Source: Diphasiastrum complanatum
Lineage: Eukaryota; Streptophyta; Lycopodiopsida; Lycopodiales; Lycopodiaceae
Direction of reading: 5' to 3'
Length of the DNA stretch: 64,000 nucleotides
Assembly: GCA_029204225.1 (NCBI GenBank)
Contig: CM055110.1
Span: forward strand, 40,728,130 to 40,792,129
Numbering within the stretch: the stretch's first letter is position 1; each line of letters opens with the position of its first letter. The notes under the pieces are model-generated. The model was not told the origin of the DNA, searched no databases, and was given only the letters and a program-made list of their open reading frames with translations. A program made the translations under genes and the position numbers. Shown here piece after piece: positions 24,354 to 35,789 of the stretch.

Positions 24354-25228
24354 TTGATCTCTATATCATACTCTTTTTTGGAGCATTGTGATTAAAGCTT
24401 TGGTTCTGCTGCAAGTTTTTTAGACTCCAATTTTTTTTTGTAGGTTTTGATTAAAGCATAGGTGGCGTGGAATTTACGGACGACTATGAAAAGATATACA
24501 AGGGTTAGAATGGTTGTCAGAATGGGGTGATCTACTAGATTTGGTATAGCGGCGCCTATTCTGAAGGCTATTCTGATGGCCCATTCATCTGTGCATATCT
24601 AAGCATTGCATCAGATCTCAATCAGTTTTGTAGATCCATATTTTTTGTATTCTAGAGTTTTTTGTAGATCTATGCATGTTTGTTGTACTTTGTGTAGATT
24701 TAACTTTTGTTTTAATAGATTTGCTTCTTTTAAATTTCTTTTGCATAGTTTAGATTTGCTTGTAAGAATATTTTTTGTATTTTTCAAATAAGAACTGCAG
24801 TTGTTCTATTTTGCAAGTTTGTTTGTTGTTTCTATGGCCGATCACCATCCGAGCAGCTAAGGCACAGATTTTGTGACAGAACCAGGTAAAGACATGGTTG
24901 CATTAGGGCCATTTTGGGTCTCAAAAAGGGCCTCTTCACTAATTATAATTAGTGTTAATGATGACATGTGTAGCAATAAGAGAGCGACAATTGAGATGGA
25001 ATGGTCCATATGACATGGCACATCCAATGGTGTACAATGGATCTTTAAATTCTAACTCACCCACTAACCCTCCTCTAACTCTACTTCCTCAACTCACATT
25101 AATGAAAGTATTGCAATGGTACAATTACTATATTTTCAAACACTTCAAATAATTTATTTTTCAACTTAGAGTGAGAAAAAAGGGGGCCCATTATTTCTTT
25201 GGGCCTCATTTTTAAAGACAAATTCAAA

Positions 25229-25530
25229 AAATTTGAGAGGGAGGGGGGCTTGAAGATGCACACTCCAGATCGGTGGCCCGGTTCAGTGCACAACATGCCT
25301 ACGCGCCACACCTCCCTCCTCTATATACCTAGGGGAGGGAAGTAGGGGTTTTAGGGGTGCGAGTGGCGGCCTCCAGGCTAGTGTGCCCCAAAATGGACCA
25401 GCGGCCCAGAGTGGAGGAGAAGATGGGGAGGGGGGCACGTGGGTGCATGGCCCCCCTCCTTATGTACATAAGTTAAAGGAGGAGGGGGAGGGGGGCTTGT
25501 CATTTTCAAGCCCCACTCCCTCTCAAATTT
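25229..25530. repeat. G-rich inverted-repeat element
   Basis: The arm at 25229-25258 (AAATTTGAGAGGGAGGGGGG then CTTGAAGATG) is matched inverted by 25501-25530 with few differences. The loop of about 240 bp is strongly G-rich with several GGGGAGG runs and a CTATATA at 25320. Size and structure fit a MITE-like element. No target duplication was identified. Confidence 0.6.
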
Positions 25531-25890
25531 TTCTCAAAAAAAGCGCTGGAAATTGCGCATCTTGTTGGAGTGTAAATCAACTATTCTTAGGCCTTATAAA
25601 CATTGTAAAGTTTATCTCTAAGTTTAGAATGCATACTAGCCAAAATTGCCAATTAAACTCAACATGATAAATCTCAAACTAGTTGATAAGTTACAAAGAG
25701 TGTATTCTTGTGGTCAAGGGTGATAAATAAAAGAAGTTACTGTGATGGTGCACTTCTATCCCAAGAAAAAGCTTGGACCATATCCAATTAGGGGCTTCCT
25801 TATAAAACCAAGTCTATATAATTTGAAATTATAAACCTCAAGTTTTTAATAATGGAACAAATCTTACATGGGATAAGCAATCGCTGGTAG

Positions 25891-26523
25891 TCATTGTGGA
25901 TCGACGTCGATGTTGCCTCCTTCTTCAGGGCGATGCATGGCAAAGGCTAATGAAAGACCTCCCATGGCTCTCTTGCTTGATGTTGGTGCTTTTCTTGGAT
26001 TCAAAACCACAACCACAACCCATAATCTCACATATAATGCTCTCCAATGTGGCACTCTTTACTCTTCTGTTGAGGCTCTCAAGTATAGCTCTTCGCCCTG
26101 ATAGCTCTGAAGTCCATGAGTAACTGCAAATTAAGCCACAGGCAGGGTACAGTTCATCATGATTAATGTGATAGTGGAAGCACATATCATATCCAGCAAA
26201 ATGGTGATGGGTTGAGGTGAATCTCTTATGATTAGAAAACCAAAGGCTGCTCATGTGTTCTACTTCTCTCCAAGGAGGAACGCCCATGCCTTGTGAAAGG
26301 ATACTGCGGAAGCCTGACACATGCATTGTATAAAACCTCAACTTATGTCCAAAACCCACAAAGGGTGAAGGTACTTGTTGCAAAAAATGTGTGTACGCCT
26401 CACTTGTATGTGCAATTTCAAAATGATCCCGAAAGTTTGTGTCCACAATCAACCTTTCTGTCACCCATGAGTTGTTTTTTGGTAATTGATGAAAAGCAAC
26501 GTCGATGTATTTGTAGGTGTGTT
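25891..26523 (-). pseudogene. DUF506 (PDDEXK-like) pseudogene, exon-2 copy
   Basis: This copy is closely similar to exon 2 of the gene at 40613-41641, starting at the same splice acceptor (ATAG then AACACACC at 26523). It keeps E/K-Y-I-D-V, R-L-I-V-D, F-E-I-A, P-S-P-F-V-G and G-V-P-P-W-R blocks. Exon 1 is missing; intron sequence is retained to about 26565 and is followed by unrelated DNA. The middle (near 26300-26340) is read in a shifted frame through compensating indels. A deletion of about 48 bp near 26010-26025 shifts the C-terminus out of frame. The family is a predicted nuclease-fold of unknown function found in land plants. This copy should not make a working protein. Confidence 0.85.
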
Positions 26524-26640
26524 CTATAGTTTTGACAACAACATAGATCAAGACTTGGGTCAATTTTTCATGAGACTCACACAACAACAAATAACTACCT
26601 TTGGCCACGCCACGTGATGCCTTAGTCAATTTCAATGAAA

Positions 26641-26880
26641 TATTGTGGTTGTGGCAGCGCGTGGCTCTGCCACAAAAAAACTTCCGCTGACACCATAGAA
26701 CCGGAAATTTGGGGTCGTCGTCCTGCCATTTTCCAAAAATAAGTCGGCATGGCTAAACCACGCGTGGCTCTGCCACGCTCTCATTTCCGGCCGACTCCCT
26801 ACCGGCCAATCAATCCCCAGAGGTCATTAATTTCAAAAAAAAAAATTAGGCATGGCAGTGCCATGTAAAGAGAGTTGTAA
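26641..26880. repeat. GC-rich palindromic patch
   Basis: The segment CGCGTGGCTCTGCCAC occurs at about 26658-26673 and again at about 26761-26776. GCCACGCGTGGC-like and GGCATGGCAGTGCCATG palindromes sit beside them, with CCGGAAAT and ATTTCCGG in inverted positions (about 26701 and 26791). It could be one or two small foldback elements. Confidence 0.45.
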
Positions 26881-26898
26881 ATAGATCAAGCTAAATTT

Positions 26899-26907
26899 GA
26901 GGAGGAG
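26899..26907 (+). promoter_or_regulatory. Polypurine tract before LTR fragment
   Basis: GAGGAGGAG abuts the LTR start at 26908, so this LTR was a 3' LTR of a plus-strand element whose interior is almost wholly lost. Confidence 0.7.
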
Positions 26908-27528
26908 TGTGAAGAATTGCCAAAAATTGGCAAATCTAGCTTGATCAAAAACCATGTAGAACATTGTAAATATTTTGTATAATTGAGCTCCACACATGTA
27001 AGGACAAGATGCCATGTGGCAACCCACTCCTAATGTAGGTTAGGTCAAGTCCATAGGGTTGGTCATGTCATTTTGGTAGTGATTCCTAGTTTATAGGACC
27101 TAAATCCTAGATTTAAGGTGAAAAATTGACCAACTAGCTATCTACCAAGCATGACTATAGGAAATAGACTAGGGTTTCATTTTAGGGCAAGAAGAGTGAG
27201 TTAACATCCTTATTACATGCTAGAAATCCACCTAACTTCAAGAAGGAAGTCGAATTTGCTATGTATTCCAAGCTCCCATAGTGAGAAGATAGAAAAGTTT
27301 TGGACCTCATTGGCAATCTCAAGCTAGTTCACTATGTACATTGAGTTTTTGTGATCCAAATGAAACCAAATCAATTTCTAGTTGTTTCTCAGGTTGAAGC
27401 CATACTAAAGCCTGTAGTACACATGTGTGGGCTCGGATTTCAATGTTGATCAATGCTTTTGATTGTTAATGCTTGTTGTTTGTCAAATTGCCAATCTAGA
27501 TCAACTTTTTTGTGTCTAGTTTTAGAAG
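26908..27528 (+). repeat. Truncated LTR of the D family
   Basis: This LTR is alignable with 35934-36606 from TGTGAAGAATT through GTGTCTAGTTTT. The last ~75 bp of the family LTR are missing and the sequence passes directly into minus-strand pol DNA of element C. Confidence 0.85.
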
Positions 27529-27664
27529 TGTCTAAAAAATCCAGCTACAAACAAGGAACTTTTGAGACTCCAATAGAGAATGATGTCCATGAAGGATCTT
27601 TCACCACCTCTTAAAGGATCCCTTACAAGATGTTCCAAATGTGTCATGTAGCACACTTCAAAAA

Positions 27665-28174
27665 CTATACATCATGCCAAGCCATGGATTCCAAGGCATT
27701 TTGTGCACTTGAAGATACATCAATTAAACTATTAAGTGCATGCACAATGTTGCCAAAGACAACTTGCCTTGCTTGATCTACACGATTGAGCCTTGATGGC
27801 TCCATCTTGATACTCATGGTTCTTCTTGGAGTCCTCGGCTCTTGAGATTGCTCCTCCACTTGACTTGACTCCAAACCATCAATGAATCGAATAAGGTGTT
27901 GATCCAAAGGTGCTTCTTCCAGTTTACAAATCTTCCACTCTTGAAAGATCACATTTCCACCATTGGCAAATTCTTTGGTGGAAAACAAGTAGATTCTACA
28001 ATCTCTACTTGAAGAGCAAAACAATACCATTATTTCTATCATTGAAATAGGATAATCTTTGGTCCTTACATTGGAATGATCATGCACAAAACATGTGGAT
28101 CCAAATATTTCCAATACAAATGATGTTTCATCTTCTATGACTCTATTCAAACTATTACAAAAATAGTTATCCAA
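27665..28174 (-). pseudogene. copia integrase C-terminal / pre-RT remnant (element C)
   Basis: The frame includes F-G-S-T-C-F-V-H-D-H, then a degraded G-Y-S-S block, then T-K-E-F-A and N-V-I-F-Q-E. This matches the copia segment (F-G-C-x-x-F-V-H, G-Y-S, R-D-V-x-F-x-E) that follows the integrase core. A hydrophilic linker follows and ends at TAG with no RT. Family homology is clear, but indels have altered the middle. An overlapping frame at 28147-28422 probably belongs to the same decayed region. Confidence 0.7.
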
Positions 28175-28442
28175 TGAAATGCTTTATCAACAACAGATGT
28201 AGCATCTAATTTCATTGTCTTGTCATAAAGAGTACTAAACACCATAGATCTTAAAGGTAAGAAACAAGTCACCTCATGTCTACTAATACTTTCCAAAAAG
28301 TATTCAAAGATAGTAGACTCTCCAATGCTCACCACCCTTGCAAGATGCACACTTGAATGGACAATTTGCATGCAATTTGATGACTCGACCATGGTCATTG
28401 AGGACTCCCTTGGAACTCTCATGCTTTGAGGTTGATCCTCAA

Positions 28443-29429
28443 GATCTTCCTTGTTACATACCTATGTAACTAGCAGTACTTCAGTCCATTTAGTGTTGGG
28501 GGCTAAATGGCAAAGTATCCTTAGGATTAAGGGTATGTGCCCTTGGATAAGGGCAGACAAGCGACTATACCTTAGTTGGAGGTATGGAGTCACGTTACCC
28601 TTGGATAAGGGGTACCCTTAGTATTAAGAGTAGGTGCCTTAGATTAAGGTACTAGTGTCCTTGGTTAAGGGCAGGTAGGTGTCTATGCCTTGGATGGAGG
28701 AATGGAACCTAGAGAGGTGTTAGAAAGTCATTGGATGACTATTTTTCTAAACCTTGGGCCTCAACCTTGAACCATATCACTTTATTGGTCTAGGACCAAA
28801 GTATACTTGCACAACTTGGGCAATGGGACCTAGTAGGAGGGCGCCCTTCTAAAGTGTCCATTGAGTTCCCAACTCCCACAAGAAAGGCATTCAAAGAGTC
28901 ATAGGTTATGGAAGGAGTCTCTTGACATTCCATAAGCCTATGGAGGCTCTTGGAAATTCTTTAACTCCCCTAGGCTTCTATCTCTCTCATTGGATGAGCA
29001 TGGAACTCCATAGTGCATTGGAGGGGTCCATGGGCCATCTATATGAGAGTAGTAGGGCACCCATTGGGAGGGGGAGATCTCTCTTAATTGCTTTGCTTAT
29101 GCTCTAGTGTTGCTATTAGTGTGTAGAGTGCTTTCTTGTGGTAGTATGATTGAGGACTGGATCTTGCTTATGGTATGGGACATAAGTAGGGTTTGGATCT
29201 TGAGTATGCTATGGAGTGTTGTGGTATGCTTGTGATTTGTTTATGGTTAGCAAGGGGGTGCTAGATAGGTCTTGCTTGGAGCTTGGATCTAGCTATGGTT
29301 GGGTGGTGAATACTTGAGGCCAGCTTGTTATCTATCTTTGTGTTTAAAGAGTAGGGACACAGGAGGACATTTGGGGGTCTACCTTGGATTTGGAGGACTT
29401 CCTCACCTCTACTTGTAAAATTCCTCCTT
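28443..29429. other. Unassigned insert in element C, with degenerate CCTTGGATAAGGG repeats
   Basis: This ~1-kb stretch separates the protease and integrase-end remnants of element C. From about 28495 (TGTTGGGGGCTAAATGGC) it carries several related pieces such as CCCTTGGATAAGGGCAG, CCCTTGGATAAGGGGTA and CCTTGGTTAAGGGCAG (28540-28680). The TGTTGGGGG start resembles a plant LTR end, so it may be a solo LTR, but I could not fix the other end or a target duplication. Confidence 0.4.
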
Positions 29430-30685
29430 TTAATGCCCCTCCTCAATGCAAGCAGGATCACACTTTGCCAAGATCTCCTCTTGAGTGATCTCCTCCTTTG
29501 CCAAGCTCATCCTCTCAAAAGCAACACTAGCTTCCAACTTAAACAATCTTCCATGCTTAAGTCTCTTTGCAATGCAAACATCATTTTTCAAGATGAAACA
29601 AACACCATGCTTAAAGTGGACATCCAACCCACTTTCTAAGAGTAAACCAACACCAAGAATATTCTTGGTGATTGATGGTACATAAAGGACATTTTCTAGA
29701 TCCATGCATTTTGAGGATTCTATGGTGCCAACACCATCTATCTTACACTATTCATCATTTGCAGTAAAGACAAAAAATTTAGCATCATTTAAAGAGTGTA
29801 AGGTTGAGAAAAAGTCCTTTTCCCAAGACATGTGGGAGCTAGCCCCACTATCAATCCACCAAGTGTCTCTTGAATTGTTATTGTTTGTTGGTGAGGATGT
29901 AGATGCCATCAAGAATACATCAACTTCATCGTCCTCCTCCTCCTTTGCAAGGTTTCCTTGTTTGTACTCCTCCACTTGTGCTCTTAGCCTCTTAAAGCAT
30001 TTAGATGCATAATGCCCCTTCTTTCCACAAAATAAGCATTTCTGCTTTGACTCGCCCTTTGAGCTTGATGCATCATCCTCTTCTTTGGCCTCCTTTGGAT
30101 GCTTCTTCTTTCCATTGGTCTTCTTTTTGCCCTTGAATGAGAAATTGGCTTTCTCATCACCATCCTGCAAAGACAAGGAACTCATCCTAGATTTTGCATG
30201 GAGCATCCTACACTCTTCAGCCACTAATACACTGTGAAGTTTTTCTATATTTAAGGACAATTTGTACAAGCTCTCCATCATGAATCTTCTTTCCAATGGA
30301 AGCCAACTCCCTATTTAAAGACTTGATTCTGAGTGCATAATCATGTGCACTCTCCTCACTTCTCCTCATGCTTTGGAAAATCTGATTTCTAAGCATGAGC
30401 ACTCTTGAAGTCTTACTCCCAAGTCTCTTTAGCACTAGTACAAGTTGATACTTCTCTCAACAAATCATTGCTCACATTCATCTTCACACAATGAAGTGCA
30501 AGCCTAGATCTCTTCTTGTATCTAGCTAACTCCTGTGCACCTAGAGGTTCATCTTCATCCTGAATCAAGAACTCACAAAGGTCTTGGAGCACCAACATTG
30601 ACTCCATCCTAGCCTTTCAAATAGCATAATTTGTAGAATTCAATCTCTCACTAGCTTCTAGAAGGTATGCTCCAGCAGATCCCAT
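29430..30685 (-). pseudogene. copia gag-protease remnant (element C)
   Basis: The start ATG is at 30685, homologous to that at 37378 of element D. The gag core is broken early by TGA in place of the Trp of Y-A-I-W-K, and again by frameshifts near 30430 and 30240. The tail retains the zinc knuckle CLFCGKKGHYASKC (around 30045-30000) and W-W-I-D-S-G-A-S-S-H-M (around 29860). Further on, the protease C-terminal L-E-N-V-L-Y-V-P-S-I-T-K-N-I-L-G-V-G block is at 29700-29640. Stop codons near 29740 and elsewhere complete the loss. Intact relatives here are 32270-34759 (a related family) and 37378-38154. Confidence 0.85.
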
Positions 30686-30697
30686 CTTACTAGTGAC

Positions 30698-31512
30698 TGT
30701 GAGAAATTGGCAAAAATCTAGCTTGGTATTTTTTATGATAGAAGTTTGTAAGTGAATTTCACATGTGTGGAGGATGTTCCCACGTGTGGAGAATCGTAAA
30801 GTAAATCAAAATGTTTGATATAGGAGTCTCATAGAATTTCATTGTCAAGCATTTAGGTGTAGGATGTTGATAGGGTCAAATTTGGCATAGATGGCAGATT
30901 ATCCATTTCCACTTGTAATGCCAATATTGAGCCAAAATAGAGCCAAACTTGTTCCAATTAGGGTGTAGACAAGTGTCATGCTTTTGTTTGATGAAGCTTA
31001 AGAGGTCCAATAGGATTTAGAGGTGGAACCTTGTGAGGTCCAATAGAAAATTGAGGTGTGCTTGAATATAGTCCAATAGAATTTAGAGGTGCATGGATCA
31101 ATGGTCCAATAGGATTAAGAGGTGGCAAAGTGTGATCCAATCATAGTTAAGCATAGTGGTAGCTCATGAATCTATTAGTATCATTGTACTCCTCCTTTTG
31201 GATCTAATTGATTTTGAGATTGAGTGGATTTTGAGTGTCATTGAATTTCTAGCTTTCTCTCGAGAGCTCATGATGGTTTTTCTCTCTCTACCCGAGGAGA
31301 GCAGCTTGTTTTTTACTTAGAATACTTTTGGAACACTTCCCACATGTGTGAGTGAGAGTTGCAAGTGATTGAATGCATGTAGTAGTGTGTTTTTTGCCAT
31401 AGAATCAAAGATAGATCTTGAATCTCAATCTAGTCTTGATCTTGGTGCATCTACACACCTTAGGAGATCACAAGTACATGTAGTGGACAATCCACACGTG
31501 TGAAATTCAACA
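30698..31512 (+). repeat. 5' LTR of element B
   Basis: This LTR is 815 bp, TGTGAGAAATT to AATTCAACA. It contains CACACGTGTG at 31493-31502 and GTCCAATAG at 31005, 31038, 31071 and 31104, exactly 33 bp apart. Its first ~45 bp resemble the D-family LTR tip, while the rest resembles the E/F LTRs. Confidence 0.95.
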
Positions 31513-31524
31513 TGGTATCAGAGC
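31513..31524 (+). promoter_or_regulatory. Primer-binding site of element B
   Basis: TGGTATCAGAGC follows the 5' LTR without a gap. Confidence 0.93.
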
Positions 31525-32269
31525 CTACCTAAGGTTACCATGCATTTTGATCCATCTAAGTGAAAAATTTTCATCAATCTTGAGCTAGAAATTGTCAAGG
31601 CCCATTTTCCTAGCTATCTTGTTCAATTTTGGATCAAAAGAGATCAAAAGGACATTGATTGGGTCTGACCTGGTACTGTACGGAATCAGGTGCTCAGACA
31701 CGTGTGAGGAACATCCAATTTCAGTTTGGGAGTTCTCTTTCATGTTTGATCCAAAAATCTTGCTTGATAGCTTGTTTTGAAGCTATTTTTGTCTAGTTTC
31801 TGATGCAATCAGTTTCATTCCATTTGGTTGAGCCAATCAAAAGTTATAAGCTTCTGAAGAGGGTTAGGTAGGGCACCTAGACCTGGGTGGACACATTTGG
31901 TTTGGTCAAAAGATTTCTTGTTTGATCCAAAATCACAGTTGAATGCTTACCAATCTCATCTATATGTAATCTAGGCACTGTTTTGAGATCTTAGCCATTT
32001 TGTTTCATGCAATATCATTGTATTTGAGTCAAATTTGGTTTCTTAGTGTATTTCACACGTGCTAAGAGTGTTTGATCCTAACTTTGCCCATACTCCATCA
32101 TTTGATGTGAAGTAGATCTAGTTTTGGAGAGATTGAGATAGCTAGTGAGAATCATCTCACAATTTGTTGCAAGATCTTGCATAGGAGATGGTAGCACACC
32201 ATTATTGGATCCTATAGTGAGAGAGAAGCAACATTTTTTGTTCATCACTTTTATTTATCTCCACTTTAC

Positions 32270-34759
32270 ATGACTTCAATGAGTTCATACTTGTTGCAAC
32301 CAAGTGAGAGATTGTCTACTTCCAATTATTCAATATGGAAGTTGAGGATGGAGTCCATCTTGATACTCCAAGATGTGATGGACATTGTACTTGGGATTGA
32401 TGAGGAGCCTCAAGTCCTTCAAGAAGTACAAAAATACAAGAAGAGAGCTAGGATGGCTCTCCACTACATTAAGATGAATGTCTCTAATGAGATATTGAGG
32501 GAGATTGGTGATTGTTCTACATCCAAGGAAGCTTGGGATTGTCTCAAGTCCATCTATGAGGCTAAGAACACCTCTAGGCTCCTCACTCTTAGAAATCAAA
32601 TATTCCAAAGTAGTCAAAAGAGTGATGAGAGTGCATCTAATTATGTTTTGAGAGTCAAGGATATTCATAGGGAGCTTGCATGTATTGGTGACTCAATCAA
32701 TCAAAGTGAGCTAGTCCAAGTCATTCTCAATGGCTTGAGAGATGAATATGACAACCTTGTCCAATCCTATGCTATTAAGGAGGAGCTACCAGGTTTGGAG
32801 GCCCTTCAAAGTGTGCTTATTTCTGAATAATCAAGACAAGAGTACAAACTCTTGAGGATGGACAAGCTATCACTCAATCATGATGATGGCAAAGTTCTAT
32901 TTGCCAAGAACAAAGAGAGGAGTAAGAAGCAACACCATCACTTCTCTAATGACAAAGCTAAAGACCAAGATGGAGAGGAGGAGGATACCTCTCATGCTTC
33001 TAATTCAAATCTCAAGAAGAAGATGATCAAGTGCTTTTATTGTGGCAAGAAAGGCCATTATGCCACCAATTGCTTCAAGAAGAAGAATCAACTCAATCAA
33101 GCCAACATCACAAATGAGAAAGAAGACTATATTGCAAGTGATGGAGAAGGCTCTCTTATGGCATCAAGCTTCTCCTCTTCCACCTTCAACAAGGATGACT
33201 CATGGTATATTGATAGTGGAGCATCTTCACATATGTGTGGCTCCAAGCACTTTTTTTCATCTATTATGCCTTATGATGGAGTCAAGAAGACCATATACTT
33301 TGCAAGTAAGCATGAGTGCAATATTGAAGGAGTAGGGATTATTCCATTGAAGCTTGCATCTTCTAAAGATCTCTTTCTCAACAATGTTCTTTTTGTCCCA
33401 AATCTTACAAAGAACATCTTAAGTGTTGGCCAACTTCTTGATAGTAGCTTTGATGTCAATTTCAATATTGACAATTGTGTGATTAAGAAGGATGGTGAGA
33501 TCCTTGCATATGGATCAAGATTTGAAGGCATCTACAAATTGGATCCAAGTGAGAGTGCAAACTCTCTTGATGTTTCTTATATTTCCAATATTTTAAAGGA
33601 GGAGGATTACACAAGATGCACATATCTTCTCTCTTCAAGTATTATGGTGTATGATTATTCCTTATTATTCAAAGCATATGTTGAGAAGAAATTCTCATTG
33701 AAGATCAAAGCTTTGAGGAGTATTGGAGCTCTTGAAGGAATAGCACCATATGAAGTTTTATTCAAGATGAAGCCTAAGGTTGATCACCTTAGTGAACTTG
33801 GTAGTGCTTGCTTTGCACATATTCCCTTGGAAACAAGAAGGAAGGATGATCCAAGCTCATGGATCATGATTGGATACTCATCCATCAAGGAGGCCTTTAG
33901 TGTCTATACACTCTCTATTTCAAATGTGATGGTGAATAGAGATGTCATATTGCATGAAGATTCAATCTTGGAAGTGGCCGAGATCAAGGCTTCTCAAGAA
34001 GCATCACAAGTTATCCTTTTTGAAGGTATTCAAGTTATGATGGGGCCAATGTGTGAGGAGGAGTTTCTTCTTCATATGATTTCAAGAAGATCTTCAAGAT
34101 GCATGGCCGAGTCTTTATGGCTCACCTTACATGGCAAAGAGGGGCATCTTTCATGTTGTATCTACTACAACACATTCATATATGCTTCTCTTCCTTTACT
34201 TGAAATGCTATCTTGCTTCATTGAATTTTTTGGATCTCAAAGTTCAAGAAAAGCTATACTAGTTTTGTATGATGCTTATGGTATGGACATGTTTCTTGTC
34301 ATTATTGACTTAGATGTGTTTCCAATACTTTTTGAAAGCAAGATATTGTATTGTCAAAAGTATGCTCTTGGTTCTAGTAAGAACAAGATTGAGCTTGGTA
34401 CTCACTTTTTTGAAAATCATGTTTTCACATGTTTTGAGGCAAATTGTAAACTCCTCTTGAGATTAAGTGAAGCATCCAAAGTGGACACTTACATCCTTGA
34501 GAGATTAACTAGCCTAAAAAAGATCAAGATAGTCTTTGATATCAAGATTAGATCCATCATGGATATAGTTCATTGTATGTGGACTAGTCAAGCTAGAAAG
34601 CATAATCTTGATAATCATCATTGTTTCACATCTATGATCTTGATCTCCATGATCCTTATGAGGCTTGGAAGCCTCAGATTTCTCTATTTATGGTGCATCC
34701 ATCATGCAAGTGGAACTTTCAAGGCAAAGATCATCATCAAGCATGGAGGAAGCCCATGA
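32270..34759 (+). pseudogene. gag-protease polyprotein with an unknown C-terminus, one nonsense codon (element B)
   Basis: The frame is 829 codons and is open except for TAA at 32828-32830. Element E has GAA at the equivalent codon, so one base change explains it. Residues 1-190 are the gag core and the zinc knuckle CFYCGKKGHYATNC follows (about 33030-33075). The protease has W-Y-I-D-S-G-A-S-S-H-M and later L-T-K-N-I-L-S-V-G-Q-L. A shortened integrase-end scrap follows (P-Y-E-V-L-F, then H-I-P, G-Y-S-S, N-R-D-V-I-L-H-E). The last ~270 codons (33980-34759) lie where RT should be but show no RT or RNase H motif. They are hydrophobic, rich in Leu, Ile, Phe and Cys, and unknown to me. Proteins translated separately from either side of the stop could still be made. 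Confidence 0.85.
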
Positions 34760-34959
34760 TAATAGTGGCATATTGGTGGAGCACTCTTCAAAGGCATTGG
34801 CAAGAGATCTCTACCAAAGAGATCTTATCATGGATATGGTGAGGGTGCTGCTATGATGGATCCCTTGGCTGAACTTCACTTCTTATGCATACCAAAGGAT
34901 CCACTCAAAAATATTTACAAACTTCTCAAGTGGTCTAGTACCTTTCCAAGCTATTTTTT

Positions 34960-34968
34960 GAGGAGGAG
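34960..34968 (+). promoter_or_regulatory. Polypurine tract of element B
   Basis: GAGGAGGAG directly precedes the 3' LTR. It is the same tract as before the D-family LTR at 26908. Confidence 0.85.
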
Positions 34969-35789
34969 TGTGAGAAATTGGCAAAAATCTAGCTTGGTAT
35001 TTTTTATGATAGAAGTTTGTAAGTGAATCTCACATGTGTGGAGGATGTTCCCACGTGTGGAGAATCGTAAAGTAAATCAAAATTTTTGATATAGGGGTCT
35101 CATAGAATTTCATAGTCAAGCATTTAGGTGTAGGATGTTGATAGGGTCAAATTTGGCATAGATGGCAAATTATCCATTTCCACTTGTAATGCCAATATTG
35201 AGCCAAAATAGAGCCAAACTTGTGCCAATTAGAGTGTAGACAAGTGTCATGCTTTTGTTTGATGAAGCTTAAGAGGTCCAATAGGATTTAGAGGTGGAAC
35301 CTTGTGAGGTCCAATAGAAAATTGAGGTGTGCTTGAATATAGTCCAATAGAATTTAGAGGTGCATGGATCAATGGTCCAATAGGATTAAGAGGTGGCAAA
35401 GTGTGATCCAATCATAGTTAAGCATAGTGGTAGCTCATGAATCTATTAGTATCATTGTACTCCTCCTTTTGGATATAATTGATTTTGAGATTGAGTGGAT
35501 TTTGAGTGTCATTGAATTTCTAGCTTTCTCTCTCTACCCGAGAGCTCATGATGGTTTTTCTCTCTCTACCTGAGGAGAGCAACTTGTTTTTTACTTAGAA
35601 TACTTTTGGAACACTTCCCACACGTGTGAGTGAGAGTTGGAAGTGATTGAATGCATGTAGTAGTGTGTTTTTGCCATAGAATCAAAGATAGATCTTGAAT
35701 CTCAATCTAGTCTTGATCTTGGTGCATCTACACACTTTAGGAGATCACAAGTACATGTAGTGGACAATCCACACGTGTGAAATTCAACA
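34969..35789 (+). repeat. 3' LTR of element B
   Basis: This LTR is 821 bp and about 98% alike to the 5' LTR by eye. It is followed by the GTGAC duplication. Confidence 0.95.

Larger units (their letters stand above)
30698..35789 (+). mobile_element. Complete gag-protease LTR element B, non-autonomous
   Basis: The target duplication is GTGAC (30693-30697 and 35790-35794). The LTRs are 815 and 821 bp and differ at roughly fifteen sites by eye. PBS (31513), leader, gag, protease, an integrase scrap, an unknown C-terminal region, PPT and 3' LTR are all present. RT and RNase H are absent. It is inserted into element C eight bases upstream of C's gag start codon. Confidence 0.95.
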
